Shown: positions 37,078-50,120, counted from the stretch's first letter. The stretch is 64,000 nt of DNA from Atrina japonica (GCA_030159075.1 BROG01000226.1:486001-550000); one strand, 5' to 3'. Numbers and translations: made by a program. Notes: generated by a model not told the origin, from the letters alone.

Positions 37078-37790
37078 CAGTATACCTAAAAAATTTCGCT
37101 CCTGGTTATTTTCGCCCTTTTACGACAAATAACATATTCACCCTGTCTTAATTTCGCCCTACATCACCGTCGTCTCATGGATGGCAAGTATGTCAGTGCT
37201 TCAATTATGTAGTATGAAAGTTTTACTTTTATTTCAAATCCGCCCTCTCATCTAAAGATTCTAAATTCACCCACTCATCTAAAGATTCTAAATTTGCCCT
37301 CTCATCTAAAGATTCTAGATTTGCCCTCTCATCTAAAGATTCTAAATTTGCCCTCTCATCTAAAGATTCTAAATTCGCCCACTCATCTAAAGATTCTAAA
37401 TTTGCCCTCTCATCTAAAGATTCTAGATTTGCCCTCTCATCTAAAGATTCTAAATTTGACCACTCATCTAAAGTTGATTCTAAATTTTTGCCCACTCATC
37501 TAAAGATTCTAAATTCATCTAAAGACTAGACTTGTCCTCTCATCTAAAGATTCTAAAAAGATTTAGATTTGCCCTCTCATCTCCCTCTCATCTAAAGATT
37601 CTAAATTTGACCTCTCATCTAAAGATTTGAAAAGATTCTAAATTTGCAAAGATAAAGACTTGCCCTCTCATCTAAAGCTCTAATTTCCCTCTCATCTAAA
37701 GTTAAATACAGTAAAGATTCTAAATTTGACCACTCATCTAAAGATTCTAAATTTGACCACTCATAAAGATGATAAATTTGACCAACAAAG
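37078..37790. mobile_element. MITE (CAGTATACC end) expanded by a 27-bp minisatellite
   Basis: The left end CAGTATACCTAAAAAATTTC after TA and the next 100 bases match the intact MITE at 63116-63618. From 37238 to about 37790 a 27-bp unit (CCCTCTCATCTAAAGATTCT + AAATTTG) repeats, first cleanly then with truncations. The 63-kb copy has this motif once. The right MITE end is not found. The open minus frame (LESLDERAN repeats) reflects the 27-bp period. Confidence 0.8.
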
Positions 37791-37799
37791 ATAAAATGA

Positions 37800-39010
37800 T
37801 TAAACAAAAGCTTAATTTCAACACAGTATTATAGGGCAACAAAAATTCTAAATGTGTTTCCTATCACAAATTATTTAGCCAACAATAAATGTGTTTCCTA
37901 TTACATGCCCAAAATGACATAAGGTAGGTAGGTAGCAAAAACATTTTATTTTTATTTCTTTTGTCTCTCTGAAAAATGGTAAATGGTCAAATTGGAAATT
38001 CATGTACTCTATATCATCTGTAATTTAACAGAAAGCATTCACAATCTAAAAGTTCCATTGAAATCAAACATTTCAAAGATGTGATTCAAAGGCCAATCTA
38101 AATTCTGATTTGTTTTTTTTTTCCAATCCGATGTCAATAAAATGTTTGAGATCGAATCAACAATGAAGTTGGTCAGATAACTAGAAACACACCTATTTTA
38201 TGTTGGCCTTATTTGTGTTTCATCAATAAATGAATACTACGTACTAGTATTTCCTTATGCTGTTATCACTGGGCAAAGTTGCATAAGATGGCTTATGTTG
38301 GGAATATTACAAAATACAAAAAACACAATGTTTAAACATTATCTTAATTTGTAGTAAGACTTATGATTAAACTTTAAATATTTTGGTTAAAGTTGTAATT
38401 TTTCGTGACATATATACCAGTTTTCAATTATGTATATGTAACAAAACAGGGAATGAAACCACAGCAAGAGTTATCTCCCTTATTGTGTGCCCATTATAGG
38501 GGGCATAAAAACTGTAAAAATGCACAAAAAGATGAGAAAACACATTAAGAAGCTGTGCAGTACTAAACACTGTACCTGTCTGTGGAATAAATCCCCCAGT
38601 TTTATCTTTCAAATAATGGTCTGATATAAAAAGTAACATCAGCATTTCTTTTGCAGTACACAATTCAATATTGACGGAAGTGGAAACGTCTTTGTGTCAT
38701 GTCAAATGCAATGATACTAAACGTTTGGCTCCATAAAATTGGAAATAAAAACCAATAATACTATAGTCCAATACAAACTGAGACATCTTGTCTCTGTAAC
38801 TTAATCAATATGGAGTGTTTGGTATTCAAATTGGCTCATGATGAGGCTAGCGATGGGGACCCATCACGTACAAAAACAATGAAAAGTATTGAACAGTGAA
38901 TTATCCTCATTAAGTTCTTGCCTACATAATACAGACCAGAGACAATACACTGCATTTAAACCTAGTTAGGTGCCAAAAGTAACTTCCTATCTCAATGTGT
39001 ACTATATTTT
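37800..39010. other. intronic, nothing recognisable
   Basis: No supported feature. Confidence 0.5.
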
Positions 39011-39014
39011 TAAA

Positions 39015-39367
39015 GGAGCATTTAAAGCTCTGTTTTTTTTTTTCTAAAAAATTGTCTTTCTTTTGTACTACCTATATTGATGTGCAATATAAGAAAGAGA
39101 TATACAAAGACACAGAAATTCTTAAATTCCTATAAATTTTCTGAAAATTGCTTGAGAAATCCAGTTGGCAATTATAAGTTTGCAAATAATTAATTAGAAC
39201 TTACTATTTGTATATGCATACAGCACTGGGCCTGACTTTACTTTCACAAAATATGTAGGTATATAAGAAATTTTATGCCAGCATACATCTCTTATTAGTT
39301 ATTGTATATCAATCTAAGTAGTAAAAACGAAATCAATTTTTTTTTTGGAAAACACAGCTAATACTCC
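39015..39367 (+). mobile_element. GGGGCATTA-family MITE
   Basis: Degraded left end GGAGCATTTAAAGCTCTG and right end ACACAGCTAATACTCC. The core with ATTGTATATCAATCTAAGTA matches 45807-46164. Confidence 0.65.
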
Positions 39368-39499
39368 TAATACTCCTGTAAGTAATCTATATGTACTTTA
39401 TCGACCTTATCATTGTGAAGTTCCATTTCTACAGATGCATTAAAATTTTTATATAATTTGAAGTCATTGTCAATACACATGTGATTTCCTACCATAATA

Positions 39500-39732
39500 C
39501 AGTGAAACCTTACTATTAAGACCACCTAACTGACTTACTCAAAGAAGTCTGATGAGTGAGCTGGTCTCTTGAGTGAGATTCTATATCAAATATTTATAAC
39601 GAGACTCAGAATTCATCTTCTGAAATGTAAGGTCACTTCTTGAATGATATTCTGTACTTATCAAATATTTATAAAGAGACTTGGAATTCATGGTCTGAAA
39701 TGTAAGCTGGTCTCAAAATTAAGGTTCCACTG
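39500..39732. mobile_element. TA-target MITE with internal duplication, 233 bp
   Basis: Ends CAGTGAAACCTTACTATTAA and the complement CAGTGGAACCTTAATTTTGA. An internal ~75-bp block with TCAAATATTTATAA...GAGACT...TCTGAAATGTAAG occurs twice. Confidence 0.75.
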
Positions 39733-39739
39733 TATTTGA

Positions 39740-40525
39740 AATGTACATGATTGTTATCACACAGCAGGGATGTAATATTTCCTTTTTCATGATTCATACA
39801 AGTTCCTGTTGACAAAATTCAAGGACTTTTAAGGTTTTTTAATGCCATTTCTTTCAAGATTTAAGGCTACCATTACAAGATTTTAAGAACTAAGGGACTT
39901 TGAGAGTTTACATTCAAGAATAGTAAACCTTTAATTATATAACTTACTTCTTGGACATAACATCTGTACAACTTTGACAGAACTTTGTCTTATATACATG
40001 TATGAAGATTTTTAATGTTTAAAATATGGTTCTAAAATAAACTACCAAACAATACGGTAGATACAAGTTGAAAAACTACTACAACTGAGACTGGACCACA
40101 TCAACCTGACCAATCATATTGGGTACATAAATGAAAGTGTTTAAATCAAATATTTGGAGACCATTTTCTGGCCATTTTTTCCCCAAGAACTGCTAATGAT
40201 TTCAATATTCGTGTCATAATTAAACTTTCTGATGTCATTTGCCAGAAAAGGTGTTGCCAGTGTGATATAGGATAGATTTCTGATTATTGCTTTTTCCCAC
40301 ATTTGTAAAACAAGCCATGCTAGCTTACAAGGCTTGTTGCCTTACTTAATTTGAACATCAATCAGAAGAACCTAAGAAATTAATTCTCATTCAAACACTG
40401 TATTATTGATCTTTTTACATTATATATTTTATGCAGAATCAAACAGGAAAGTTATGTATCCATTGCTTCATCACAATACCGTATCTGTTCCTTATTTTTT
40501 TTTTTGGGGGGGGGGGTCCTGGTTT
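39740..40525. other. intronic, nothing recognisable apart from poly-G
   Basis: T-run and G10 tract near 40495-40516; otherwise no feature. Confidence 0.5.
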
Positions 40526-40526
40526 T

Positions 40527-40770
40527 GTTTTGTTAGATTAACATTCTTTGTCGCCTGCTGTGACACGTGATCTCGGCTTTAAGTCTCGTCCAAAAGACCT
40601 GTGACTTTCACTTTGTAGGCCGAGAAATTAGCGAAAGAATAGTTTCTACTATTTTTAAAGTCTTTGTATAACTCAGTACTGGGAACAGGGCTCTACAACA
40701 CTAAAAAAATTCACTCTTCATTTGGCCAGTGAACCAGAAATTTTACTAGCCAGCCAGGAACTTTTACTCG

Positions 40771-40825
<55 letters not shown>

Positions 40826-41922
40826 TCATAAAAAATCCACTGGATGAAAATATAGAAATGAAATAAAATATTAATTTTCTAAGTTTATGTAATATTTTAT
40901 TGTTTCAATCCATTTAAAACAAACTGTATGTTGACCTTTTTGTATATTTTTTTTATCAATCCAGGAGTGTTTATATGCCTATATTTTCATATTTGTTGCT
41001 CTAATATTGAGGCAACCTTAAACTTTGTTTTTAAATTTTTAGCGCCAGTTTCTTTTCGACAGAATTTACAAAACAGAGACTGCCCACAAGAATTGTAAAT
41101 TTTATCTGTAAGTTAAAATCTAGAGTCCAACACCCGTGACCTGATCGTCAGACAAACATCTATCACAGTTCTTTAATTTATAGGTGTTTGTCCGACAATC
41201 TGGTGTTTGACTCTCGATTTTAATTTACAGATAAAATTTCCAGTTCCGACTGTGGTTAATCCCTTTGGGGATTCTGTCGCGGGCAGGCCGTTTTATTGGG
41301 TTGCCCCACGATAAATCGGCCACGATAGAATCCCCAAAGGAATTAGGCTTGGTCTGCTTGTCCTCCTCGTCGAATTAGGCCGAACCTTCTGCCCCGATTT
41401 TACCACTTCAAAATCGCTTAAATTAAAATCTCGGGGCAGAAAGTTCGACCTAGTCGAACACTAGCCATAACTCTGTTCCAGTATTCCTTTAACCAAGATC
41501 GTTTAAACTTAGTAGTGTCTAATGATGCTTCTGTTCTTTCGACCGAGAAAAAATGTCATTGTGTGCTGTTAGGAAAATTTCAAGTCGAAAACATGAGAGC
41601 AATACAACGTGTTGTTTTATACAGTAATCCACGTGCGTTAGATGCTCTTTTACCAAATTGGTTGTTGTAAAGCGCATAACAGACCATGATTTCGATAATG
41701 TAATTTACACAGTGAAAACGGACAAACTTTTGATTTCCGGTTCGGGGAAAAAACTGGTCGCAATGTGGCGACTGAATGAGGATAAACACTCGCCAAAATC
41801 TAAAAAATGGTCGCATTTGCGAGTGATTTGGTCGCATTGTAGGGCGCTGGGGAATCAAACCCAGGACCTCCCACTTGTGAGTCTGGTGCTCTACCACAAG
41901 ACTGACACTGGTCATATTGTTT
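40527..41922 (-). mobile_element. SINE (family 1) split by a 1164-bp transposon
   Basis: SINE parts 40527-40685 and 41855-41922 (head on the minus strand, ATCAAACCCAGGACCTCC). They rejoin as CAGTACTGGGAATCAAACCC once the insertion at 40686-41849 and one GGGAA are removed, matching the layout of other family copies (CAGGAATCAAACCC at 28207). Confidence 0.82.
40686..41849. mobile_element. non-autonomous DNA transposon, CAGGG/CAGCG ends, 5-bp TSD, triple-hairpin interior
   Basis: Left end CAGGGCTCTACA, right end complement CAGCGCCCTACA, TSD GGGAA (40681-40685 and 41850-41854). ACTCGCC/GGCGAGTG subterminal motifs, end type and TSD length link it to 2308-3376 and 59559-60652. A (TA)n run lies at 40778-40817. 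Three successive palindromes occupy 41091-41243, 41255-41348 and 41366-41462 (for example CCTTTGGGGATTCTGTCG / CGATAGAATCCCCAAAGG). Confidence 0.82.
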
Positions 41923-42539
41923 AAAGACAAAATAATATGAATATCTGAATTATCTTATGATTGTTTTATCATATAGCACATAGGTCATTTCTAATTTATC
42001 ACCTATCGAAAATTGTTCAAAGCTCACTATATGTGAGTTTCACTCTGCATGTAAAAAGCTAGAAAAAAAAATCTTGAACAGAATTTTTAGCAAACAAAAA
42101 TCTAATTCCACTTTTAGAACATGCAAAACACAAAATTCCATTCAGCAAATGAATAGCTTCCTTCTGAATATGACTAACATTAGCAGAAGTCTAATCTATC
42201 TTGAGCTTTTGTAGTAAAAGCTTTGCTGCACTCACAATTCTCAAAAGCATCATCAGGTATAAACATTACAAAAATTACAACTTGTTTGTAGAATCTTACA
42301 TGCCGATTCCCTGGTTACATGGACATTTTCTGCCTACCGTAATGTCCGAGATAATTCTTAACGAACAATACAAATTCTAGAAATGGATGAAATATTGTAA
42401 TTTAGCTCTATCAAGATATGCTTGACTATTTTTTTAAAGATTATAATGGTTGAGTTAAGTATGATAACTATTGGTCCTGATCTTCATATTCTATTTCTGT
42501 CTTTTCACGTTACCAAGATTGAAATTATATCTCATTTCA

Positions 42540-42800
42540 GGGGCATTATCTGTGTTTTCCAAAAATACTTATTTTGTTTTTTTACTATTTGGATTGATGA
42601 ACCATAATAAATAAGATATACACAGGTATAAAAATTCTTATATTCCTATAAAGTTTGTGAAAATGAGGTCAGGTCTAGTGTCGTATGCATAAATATATAG
42701 TGATGTCGAATTAATCATTTGCAAATGAATAATTGCAAAAGTGGGTTTCTCAAACAATTTTTGCAAAATAAGAAAATTTTCTAAGAAAATAAAAAATTTT
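42540..42800 (+). mobile_element. GGGGCATTA-family MITE fragment
   Basis: Starts GGGGCATTATCTGTGTTTTC; contains AATTCTTATATTCCTATA and AGGTCAGGTCTAGTGTCG. The right end is missing. Confidence 0.6.
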
Positions 42801-42929
42801 AGAAAATGTTTTGGAGACCAGTTACTGAGACAATGTCCTATTTATTTGATGCTATCCAGTTGTGTTTTCTTGTGATCGCAAACTTTGTAGATATTGACTT
42901 AACAATCATGCATTCAAAATTTGAAAGTC

Positions 42930-43201
42930 ATCAGATCATCGGTTCATGAGAAGATTTTCAAAGATGTACCAAGTTTTGGTCCTTTTTGGCTCCTTTTGGA
43001 GCCCCTATGGGTCCTAGCCCCTTTTCATTCACAAACTTTATGTGGCTTCACATGGGGATGCTATATACCAAGTTTAGTTGAAATTGGCACATTTATTCTT
43101 GAGAAGAAGTTGAAAATGTCTAAAAGTTAACAACGCACGATAGACATCAACAGACAAAACAACATCGCAATACATCACTCTGAGCATCAGGTGACCTAAA
43201 A
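42930..43201 (+). mobile_element. Helentron-like element fragment (3' end)
   Basis: Contains CCAAGTTTAGTTGAAATTGG and TTGAGAAGAAGTTGAAAATG, and ends ATCAGGTGACCTAAAAA, the same 3' end as near 8243. Confidence 0.5.
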
Positions 43202-43929
43202 ACCAGACAATCAGGTTATTCACTGATTTGATGATTTGATTTTCCAAAGAAATGTTAAAATATTTTTCTCAAAAGATTATGCTTGATATGGTTAATAAAA
43301 ATAATTATTTCATCAAATTGGTAAAACATTACCAGTACAATACTCTCAGACATCATGGAACATTTGGTGTTTTCAATACATATTCAAAATAAGATAGAAT
43401 AAGGTAAAAAATACACACATAACAATGAGATTACGTTCAATAACGATATTCAAATACAGTGTAATTGAAAAGATGACAAAACATCCATGCTTAAGTACAA
43501 ATCAGAAATTCTCAAAATCAGATCTAGTATTTCATAAGAAGATGATATTGATAAAGTACAAATTGGATAATCTCCTAATGGAACAATCATTTCCTAGGAC
43601 AATATTGTTTGATTACTTGGTAGGGCGAAGTAACCTTTTGATTATCGGATGGATGATTCTACTCACTTTTTGGTTATGACAGGCTTCATGGTAAATGTGT
43701 GATTACCAACTGGATAACCATACATATACCTGTGATGACTAGTACATGCAGGAAAGATAACTCTTGCCAAAGTAATTTAAACATATGTTACCTAAAATTT
43801 CAACTCGCTCCGGTCAAGAAAGGTTTCAAGGGGCTTCAACCTGCCAGGTTATTAGGATTTTCTTATAGTATTGCTAAGGTAAATCTCAGATACATGTAAT
43901 ATCCTAATTTTGATGGGGATCTAGTATTT

Positions 43930-45085
43930 CTAAAGTTTATGATATAGCTAAGATAAAAAAAAGATAATCTCATGATCGAGAAATAGAAATGCTAAAGATG
44001 ATAATACAGCTAAGATACATACAAGATAATCTCCTATTTTTAAAGATGAAGATATCACGAAGGTACTAACAAGATAATCTCCTAATGGAGAACTAGTATT
44101 AATCTTCTAATGGAGAACTAGTATTAATAAACAAGATGATTATTGCTAAGGTAGAAATAAGATAATCTCCTAATGCAGAACTTGTTTATCTAAAGATGAT
44201 GATATCACTAAGGTAGAAGTAAGATAATCTCCTAATGGAGAACTAGTATTTCTAAAGATGATGATATCATGAAGGTAGAAGTAAGATAATCTCCTAATGG
44301 AGAACTAGTTTTTGATATCTAATGATGATGATATTGCTAATGTAAAAATAAGATAATCTCCTAATGGAGAACTAGTTTTTTATTTCTTATGATGATATCG
44401 CGTAGAAGTAAGATAATCTCCTGATGGAGAACTAGTAATTCTAAAGATGATGATATCACTAAGGTAGAAGTAAGATAATCTCCTAATGGAGAACTAGTAT
44501 TTCTAAAGATGATGATATCACTAAGGTAGAAGTAAGATAATCTCCTAATGGAGAACTAGTATTTCTAAAGATGATGATATCACTAAGGTAGAAGTAAGAT
44601 AATCTCCTAATGGAGAACTAGTATTTCTAAAGATGATGATATCACTAAGGTAGAAGTAAGATAATCTCCTAATGGAGAACTAGTATTTCTAAAGATGATG
44701 ATATCACTAAGGTAGAAGTAAGATAATCTCCTAATGGAGAACTAGTATTTCTAAAGATGATGATATCACTAAGGTAGAAGTAAGATAATCTCCTAATGGA
44801 GAACTAGTTTTTTTATTTCTAATGATGATATCACGTAGAAGTAAGATAATCTCCTAATGGATAACTAGTATTTCTAAAGATGATGATATCACTAAGGTAG
44901 AAGTAAGATAATCTAATGGAGAATGAGTATTTATAAAGATGATGATATCACTAAGGTAGAAGTAAGATAATCTAATGGAGAACTAGTATTTCTAAAGATG
45001 ATGATATCAGTAAGGTAGAAGTAAGATAATCCAATGGAGAACTAGTGCATTGTATTTATAAAGATGTCGATATCATTAGATAAAT
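43930..45085. repeat. 62-bp tandem satellite, about 17 units
   Basis: Core unit AAGATAATCTCCTAATGGAG + AACTAGTATTTCTAAAGATG + ATGATATCACTAAGGTAGAAGT, 62 bp in the homogeneous centre (44410-44810). Flanking units are shortened or diverged. Each unit contains the hairpin TCTCC-TAAT-GGAGA and the palindromes ACTAGT and GATATC. Confidence 0.95.
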
Positions 45086-45099
45086 ATTCATTAGCTACA

Positions 45100-45800
45100 A
45101 GAAATTTTGGTCATATGAGACTATGGGTAGGAAAGAGCATAGCAATTCCGGACTGTGGTTTTACAATGATGTGTTTCCGCATGTAAACTGGTGAACTTCT
45201 GTGCATAAACAGCTACGGATCCAGCGATGCCTAAATCCCCACTAACAGGAGGTGAGAGTCTTCGTGATCTAAATCATTAGATGCTAAATTACCACATCAG
45301 GGAAGAAAGAAATCATTGTAGCCATTTTGAGGCTGTGAAGAGTTTGAATGTGTGAAAGGGACAGTTGACAAACAGATAATAATAAAAACACACAACATAG
45401 AGAGAAATGTTAAACACATCTAAATATGTGCTATGTACTACGACATATTTTTACTCACGAGTGGTAATGGTGGATATATCTGTATCCATGAAAGCAAGTG
45501 ATGAATGAAGAGTTTTTTAATTACAATGTCAGATGAAGTCAAATATTTTACAAAATCAAAATAATGCAACAAAATTAATGCATTCTATGTATTTTTTTTT
45601 CAATTAATAAACACAACAGTCCACTGATGATCAATAACAAATAATTATTAGTCCATTAAAAAGAAAATAAAGAAAAAAAATTAAATAAGCAAAAATAATT
45701 CAAAAATGATTAAATATTCACATTCAATTGTTACTTAAAAATAACAAAAACTCTGATTGTATTGATGGTTAAATACAAGCCCCCTACTTGTGAAACCATC
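45100..45800. other. intronic; possible very diverged SINE near 45145-45260
   Basis: GTAAACTGGTGAACTTCTG and ATGCCTAAATCCC hint at a family 2 remnant on minus. Otherwise no supported feature. Confidence 0.35.
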
Positions 45801-45806
45801 TTTAAA

Positions 45807-46164
45807 GGGGCATTAGCTATGTTAACCAAAACAAATTATTTAGATTTTTTCCACTTTTTCTACTTGAACTTGATGTACAATAACAAATAAGAGTTATACA
45901 CAGACAATAAAAAAATCTTATATTCCTATATATTTGGTGAAAATAAGGTCAGGTCCAGTGTAGTGTGCATATACAAGTAGTAAGGTTGAGTTAATCAATT
46001 CCAATTGAAAAAGTGCCAAAAATCTGTTTCTCAAATAATATTCAAAAGATATATAAGAATTTAGGAATTTTGATGACTGTGTATCTCTCTTATTCGTTAT
46101 TGTATATCAATCTAAGTAGTAAAAAGAGAAATTGTTTATTCAAATAAAACACAGCTAATGCCCC
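45807..46164 (+). mobile_element. GGGGCATTA-family MITE, best copy, 358 bp
   Basis: Ends GGGGCATTAGCTATGTT and AACACAGCTAATGCCCC. Long diverged inverted repeats (~85 bp) include GTACAATAACAAATAAGAG and the complement of CTCTTATTCGTTATTGTATA. Four family members lie in this window. Confidence 0.82.
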
Positions 46165-46199
46165 TAAGTGAATGGTGAGCAATTAAAAAAAAATCACTT

Positions 46200-47370
46200 T
46201 AACGAATACTATAACCAGGAAAACGAAACAGACAAAATCTATCGTCCCCTGATTTCACTGGTAATGGAAGGAATACAAAAAGCCCAAAAGTAATATCAAG
46301 CAGTAAAAAAAACAAAATAAATGTTGAACTTGAGAATTGAGTAAATTTGGTGACATTGGGCCCAGGATGACCTTTATTCAGCTCAGATATTTTTTACTTT
46401 ATTGTTATTGTATTTTTACTATACAGTTCTCCCCTTATACCCTTACCTTTTGTTTTCTTTAAATTTGGCGGTATAACCCGTTTGGTGATATATCGAGGTT
46501 TACCATTTTCAAGGAGTTGCCATTCTCAAGTCTATAATCCTGGCTATATATGAAACCGTATTTATGATTCACTATACCCAAACACAGGACATATGAATCT
46601 AATAACCCTGAAGACAATGATTATCCAACATTAATTACCTACTTCTACTGAACAGTGCTTACCTGCACCTGTTAATTCACCTGGTCTTTCAATACAGTCG
46701 AGGGATTTAACATGCATAAATGTACTGGAAAATCAGTGGCGAATGGTGGTATTGGGGTTTGGGCTTGCAATGGGGGAATCATCGAGGAGGAAATTTGTTC
46801 TCCAAGAAATTGTGACAATATGCGAATCTGGCGTATTAATGGGGGCGACAGGCCGTGGAGAACTGCATTGCTATTGTACTGTCATATCAAAAATATCCCA
46901 GATATCATTTATATATCTCATTTGCTAAATCAACAAAATACAGTATAAATGAAGTCAATAGTTTCAAACTAAGTTTCATGTCAAGAAAGACAACTCTTGT
47001 ATTTGTATTTTGATCACAGTTTTCCTGATTTCTACATCTTTGTAATACTTTTTCTGTCACTGCCAAATTCAGCATTATCTTAGTTCTGAGGTGAGTTTTT
47101 TTTTCAGATTATGTTGAATGTTACTTTGATGATCATCACTAAAAAGATCTGTGTAGATAACATCTCGGACAAAAATATGTACATTTCTGAACAGGGATTT
47201 GTGTAAATTTTGAAACTTCTCCAGTGTCACATTTATGTATGAAATATCTTCATAAAGATTCATTCAGGCTTGAAATATTTTTATTAAGATTTATTTCAGT
47301 GTATGATATTTAAATGAAGATTAATGAAACTATGTTGCCAAGTATTTCAACAGATATCCATGAACATGTA
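46200..47370. other. intronic, nothing recognisable
   Basis: A 78-codon plus frame at 46712-46948 has G/C-richer sequence but no splice context or family match that I recognise. Confidence 0.45.
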
Positions 47371-49049
47371 CTTGTACAGTACGGGCCACGCGGATTCCGC
47401 AAAAGTCACATCATCGCGGTGGTCAAATAAATCTTGCTCAATAAATTCGCCGCGAATCCGCGATCAGGCTATTGAGCTCAACGCGGGTCGCCGCAGTTTG
47501 CGATGGAAAAAATCATCGCCGCAGTTTGCGATGGAAAAATTTATCGCCGCAGTTCGCGGCTGTGAACGACTGAAATTATATCGATGATTTATCAGGTTAA
47601 CATTACTTTACATTTGTTAACATTACTTGGAAAATTCCCGTCCAACATGATCTGCTAAAAACTTATCGATGTTTTGTCAGCATAAGCTAACATACTGAAT
47701 AGTATGATGTGGATAGTAAACATCAGATGTGTTTTATACTGGACTTAAAAACAATTTATTCCGCTGAAACTGCCAACTCATAATCAATGTGAACGTGTTA
47801 TCACGGAGAAAAAGTACGTTTATTTTCTGTAGCCTACCATAAGTTTGACTACAATGCTGAAAAAACTGTATCTCGAATCATTAGCATATTCATCATAATT
47901 TAAAATTTTGCTTACGCGACTTAAAGTCTCGCCAGTTTCATCCTGATTTAAAAACGCGGAATTCGGCAACTAGCAACAGTAAGGATCATGTTTAGTTACG
48001 CAACCTAGTTTTACTAAATATTTATCAATAAACTGTTCGTTTGAGTATTCTCATTCTTTAAAAAAACGCTTACAGATACAAACATCGACCCGCTACTACT
48101 AACCTATCGCTGAAGCTGAGAAAAATAGAGCGATTAGCAACGAGAAATACCCGATACCGGAATACGATGGTCATTATCATACTTGACCTGTTGGTCCGTC
48201 GTGCAGACAAGTTCTTATTTTTGAGTAAAAAGTAATCTTCTAACTCATGATATTTGATTTGCTTTCATAACCTGAAGTCATGAAGTCCCGCCTTTTCGAT
48301 AACGTATTACCCTCAGGTGATTATTTCACTCCGCCCCTACCTGTATATACGTAAATTTAGTCTGACGGTTTGTCTGTCAATCATCGTATCAATTCATGAA
48401 GCTCTGTTGGTCATATATATCTTTAGTCGAGAGAAAAACAGTTGAAACTAAATAATATATTTCCAGACCAACCTCATCTAATTGATGTTTTGATATTTGC
48501 TACTCTGGGAGAGTGAAATTGTTTGCCTTTGATGGAATTTTCCGTTTTAAAAATTAATTTTGCTCTATCCCCATGTAATCTAATTATAAAAACCAAAATG
48601 ACCTTGGTTATTTCTCGGAGTATAAATAAAAAATATGTCACCGTAAACAAAACTAAAAAATATGATCAACGAACTGTAGAATATTCACCCAAAGGAGTCG
48701 AGTTAAAATAATTGGACAGAGGAAAGATCTCGGATATCAAAATTCAAAGGATTGGAACTATATCACAATCCAAACCGTAAACGGCTGAGAAAGTTCTGTC
48801 CATTTTTGTAAAATTTTTACTTTACTGAGAGGAGGTAAATACAAAATGACAGTTCTGTGATCTATATTTGATAAAATTATAACTTTTAAAGTAGTTTTGA
48901 CGATTCATATTCGCAATATCAATCAGGAAAGCGATCGCTGACAGTGAATTTAAAAAAAAAAAAGTCGTTTTGTTATATTAATTATTTTTATACTTCTCAC
49001 TCAGTCTGAAAACTGTGGCAATATTGTTAAAAAGTTTCTTTAACTCCAA

Positions 49050-50120
49050 TATAGGTCCCAAAATATGAGTTAGCCAAGAATATTTTTTCTGATACTTAAA
49101 TCTTAAAGAACGACTGATCCAAGCTTATATATATTTCTTTTCCGAAAAAAATTCTATTGCTGCCACCCCCCCGAAGATCCACATAATTTTGACCAAGTTA
49201 CAAATATGGCTCCCCGATCAAGACCACAGATCAAAGCTATTACATAACAGGGACAAATATCGATTCTGAGTGAACGGGGTATCCTTACTTGAACCTTAGC
49301 GACTGCGTCATAAATCGCTGCCAAAAGATAACTCAGTTGATGTGAGTGTATATAAGGACTTACATCGACGTATGTATGTCTTCATTATCAGAGGACATTT
49401 CAAAAAAATATATTGATATTTATAAAAAAAAAATTAAAAAATTAGAAAGGATATATGCATTAAATATCTTGTATGACAGACAATAAGATTCCATGTTATG
49501 TATTTGATTATATATTTTTTTAAATGCCCATCATGTTCAGTGACAGTAGGTGTCGGAACGTTAAAGAACCCTCACTGCTCAATGGCCGTAAAGTGCCGAG
49601 CATATGCAAAATTTTGAAGCCATTCACCGGCATTTGGTGACGTCTCCATATGAGTGAAATATTCTTTAGTGGGACGTTAAACAACGATAAACAAACAAAC
49701 AAACATAGCATCTTTGTGAAATACATTACGCACGTAAAAATTTTAAGTACAAATGAAATAATAATAATAAAAATCTAAAATTCTCCGTGATTCTCTGTTA
49801 AGAACTTGGAATTTATTTTCCAAAATTTTAAATACCTATTTACAAGTTGCAGAAATGAATTTCTCCAGACTGATTCAGAATAGATATACTGAAAGCATAG
49901 CAATACATTGGTTAGATGAATACGCGTTAAAATGCACTTCTTTCGTATTCGACCGGTAGTTCAAATGAGGTGGGGGCGTACATCCTTACCGCCATAATAG
50001 TCAATTCTTTCAGTCATCTCTCAACCAATCATTTGATAGTTAAGGCAGTATAATGATGTCGTTGCGTAGTTTGTGTCACCTGATGTGTGGTTGACGGAAT
50101 TCATCAGTTTTATTTTTGAA
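49050..50120. repeat. duplicated block 1, partner at 51430-52490 (offset about 2.37 kb)
   Basis: Shared landmarks in the same order: GAAGATCCA (49173 / 51538), ACATAACAGGGACAAA, AACGGGGTATCC (49273 / 51661), ATAAATCGCTG, CCAATCATTTGAT, TGACGGAATTCATCAGTTTT (50091 / 52462). Diverged, with no coding potential. Confidence 0.75.
49540..49705 (+). mobile_element. SINE family 1, head-truncated
   Basis: Contains GTGTCGGAACGTTAAAGAAC, GGTGACGTCTCCATATGAGT and the tail ACGTTAAACAACGATAAACA-type ending in (AAAC)n. The tRNA-like head is missing. It lies inside the 7.3-kb block. Confidence 0.8.

Noticed and set aside
37229..37495. LESLDERAN repeat frame of 88 codons
   Set aside because: A 27-bp minisatellite inside a MITE, not a leucine-rich or coiled-coil gene.
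43930..45085. CRISPR-like array
   Set aside because: Units are contiguous tandem repeats without unique spacers, in a eukaryotic intron.
46712..46948. Possible small gene with W/C-containing 78-codon frame
   Set aside because: No splice, signal or family evidence; overlapping frames are equally open.
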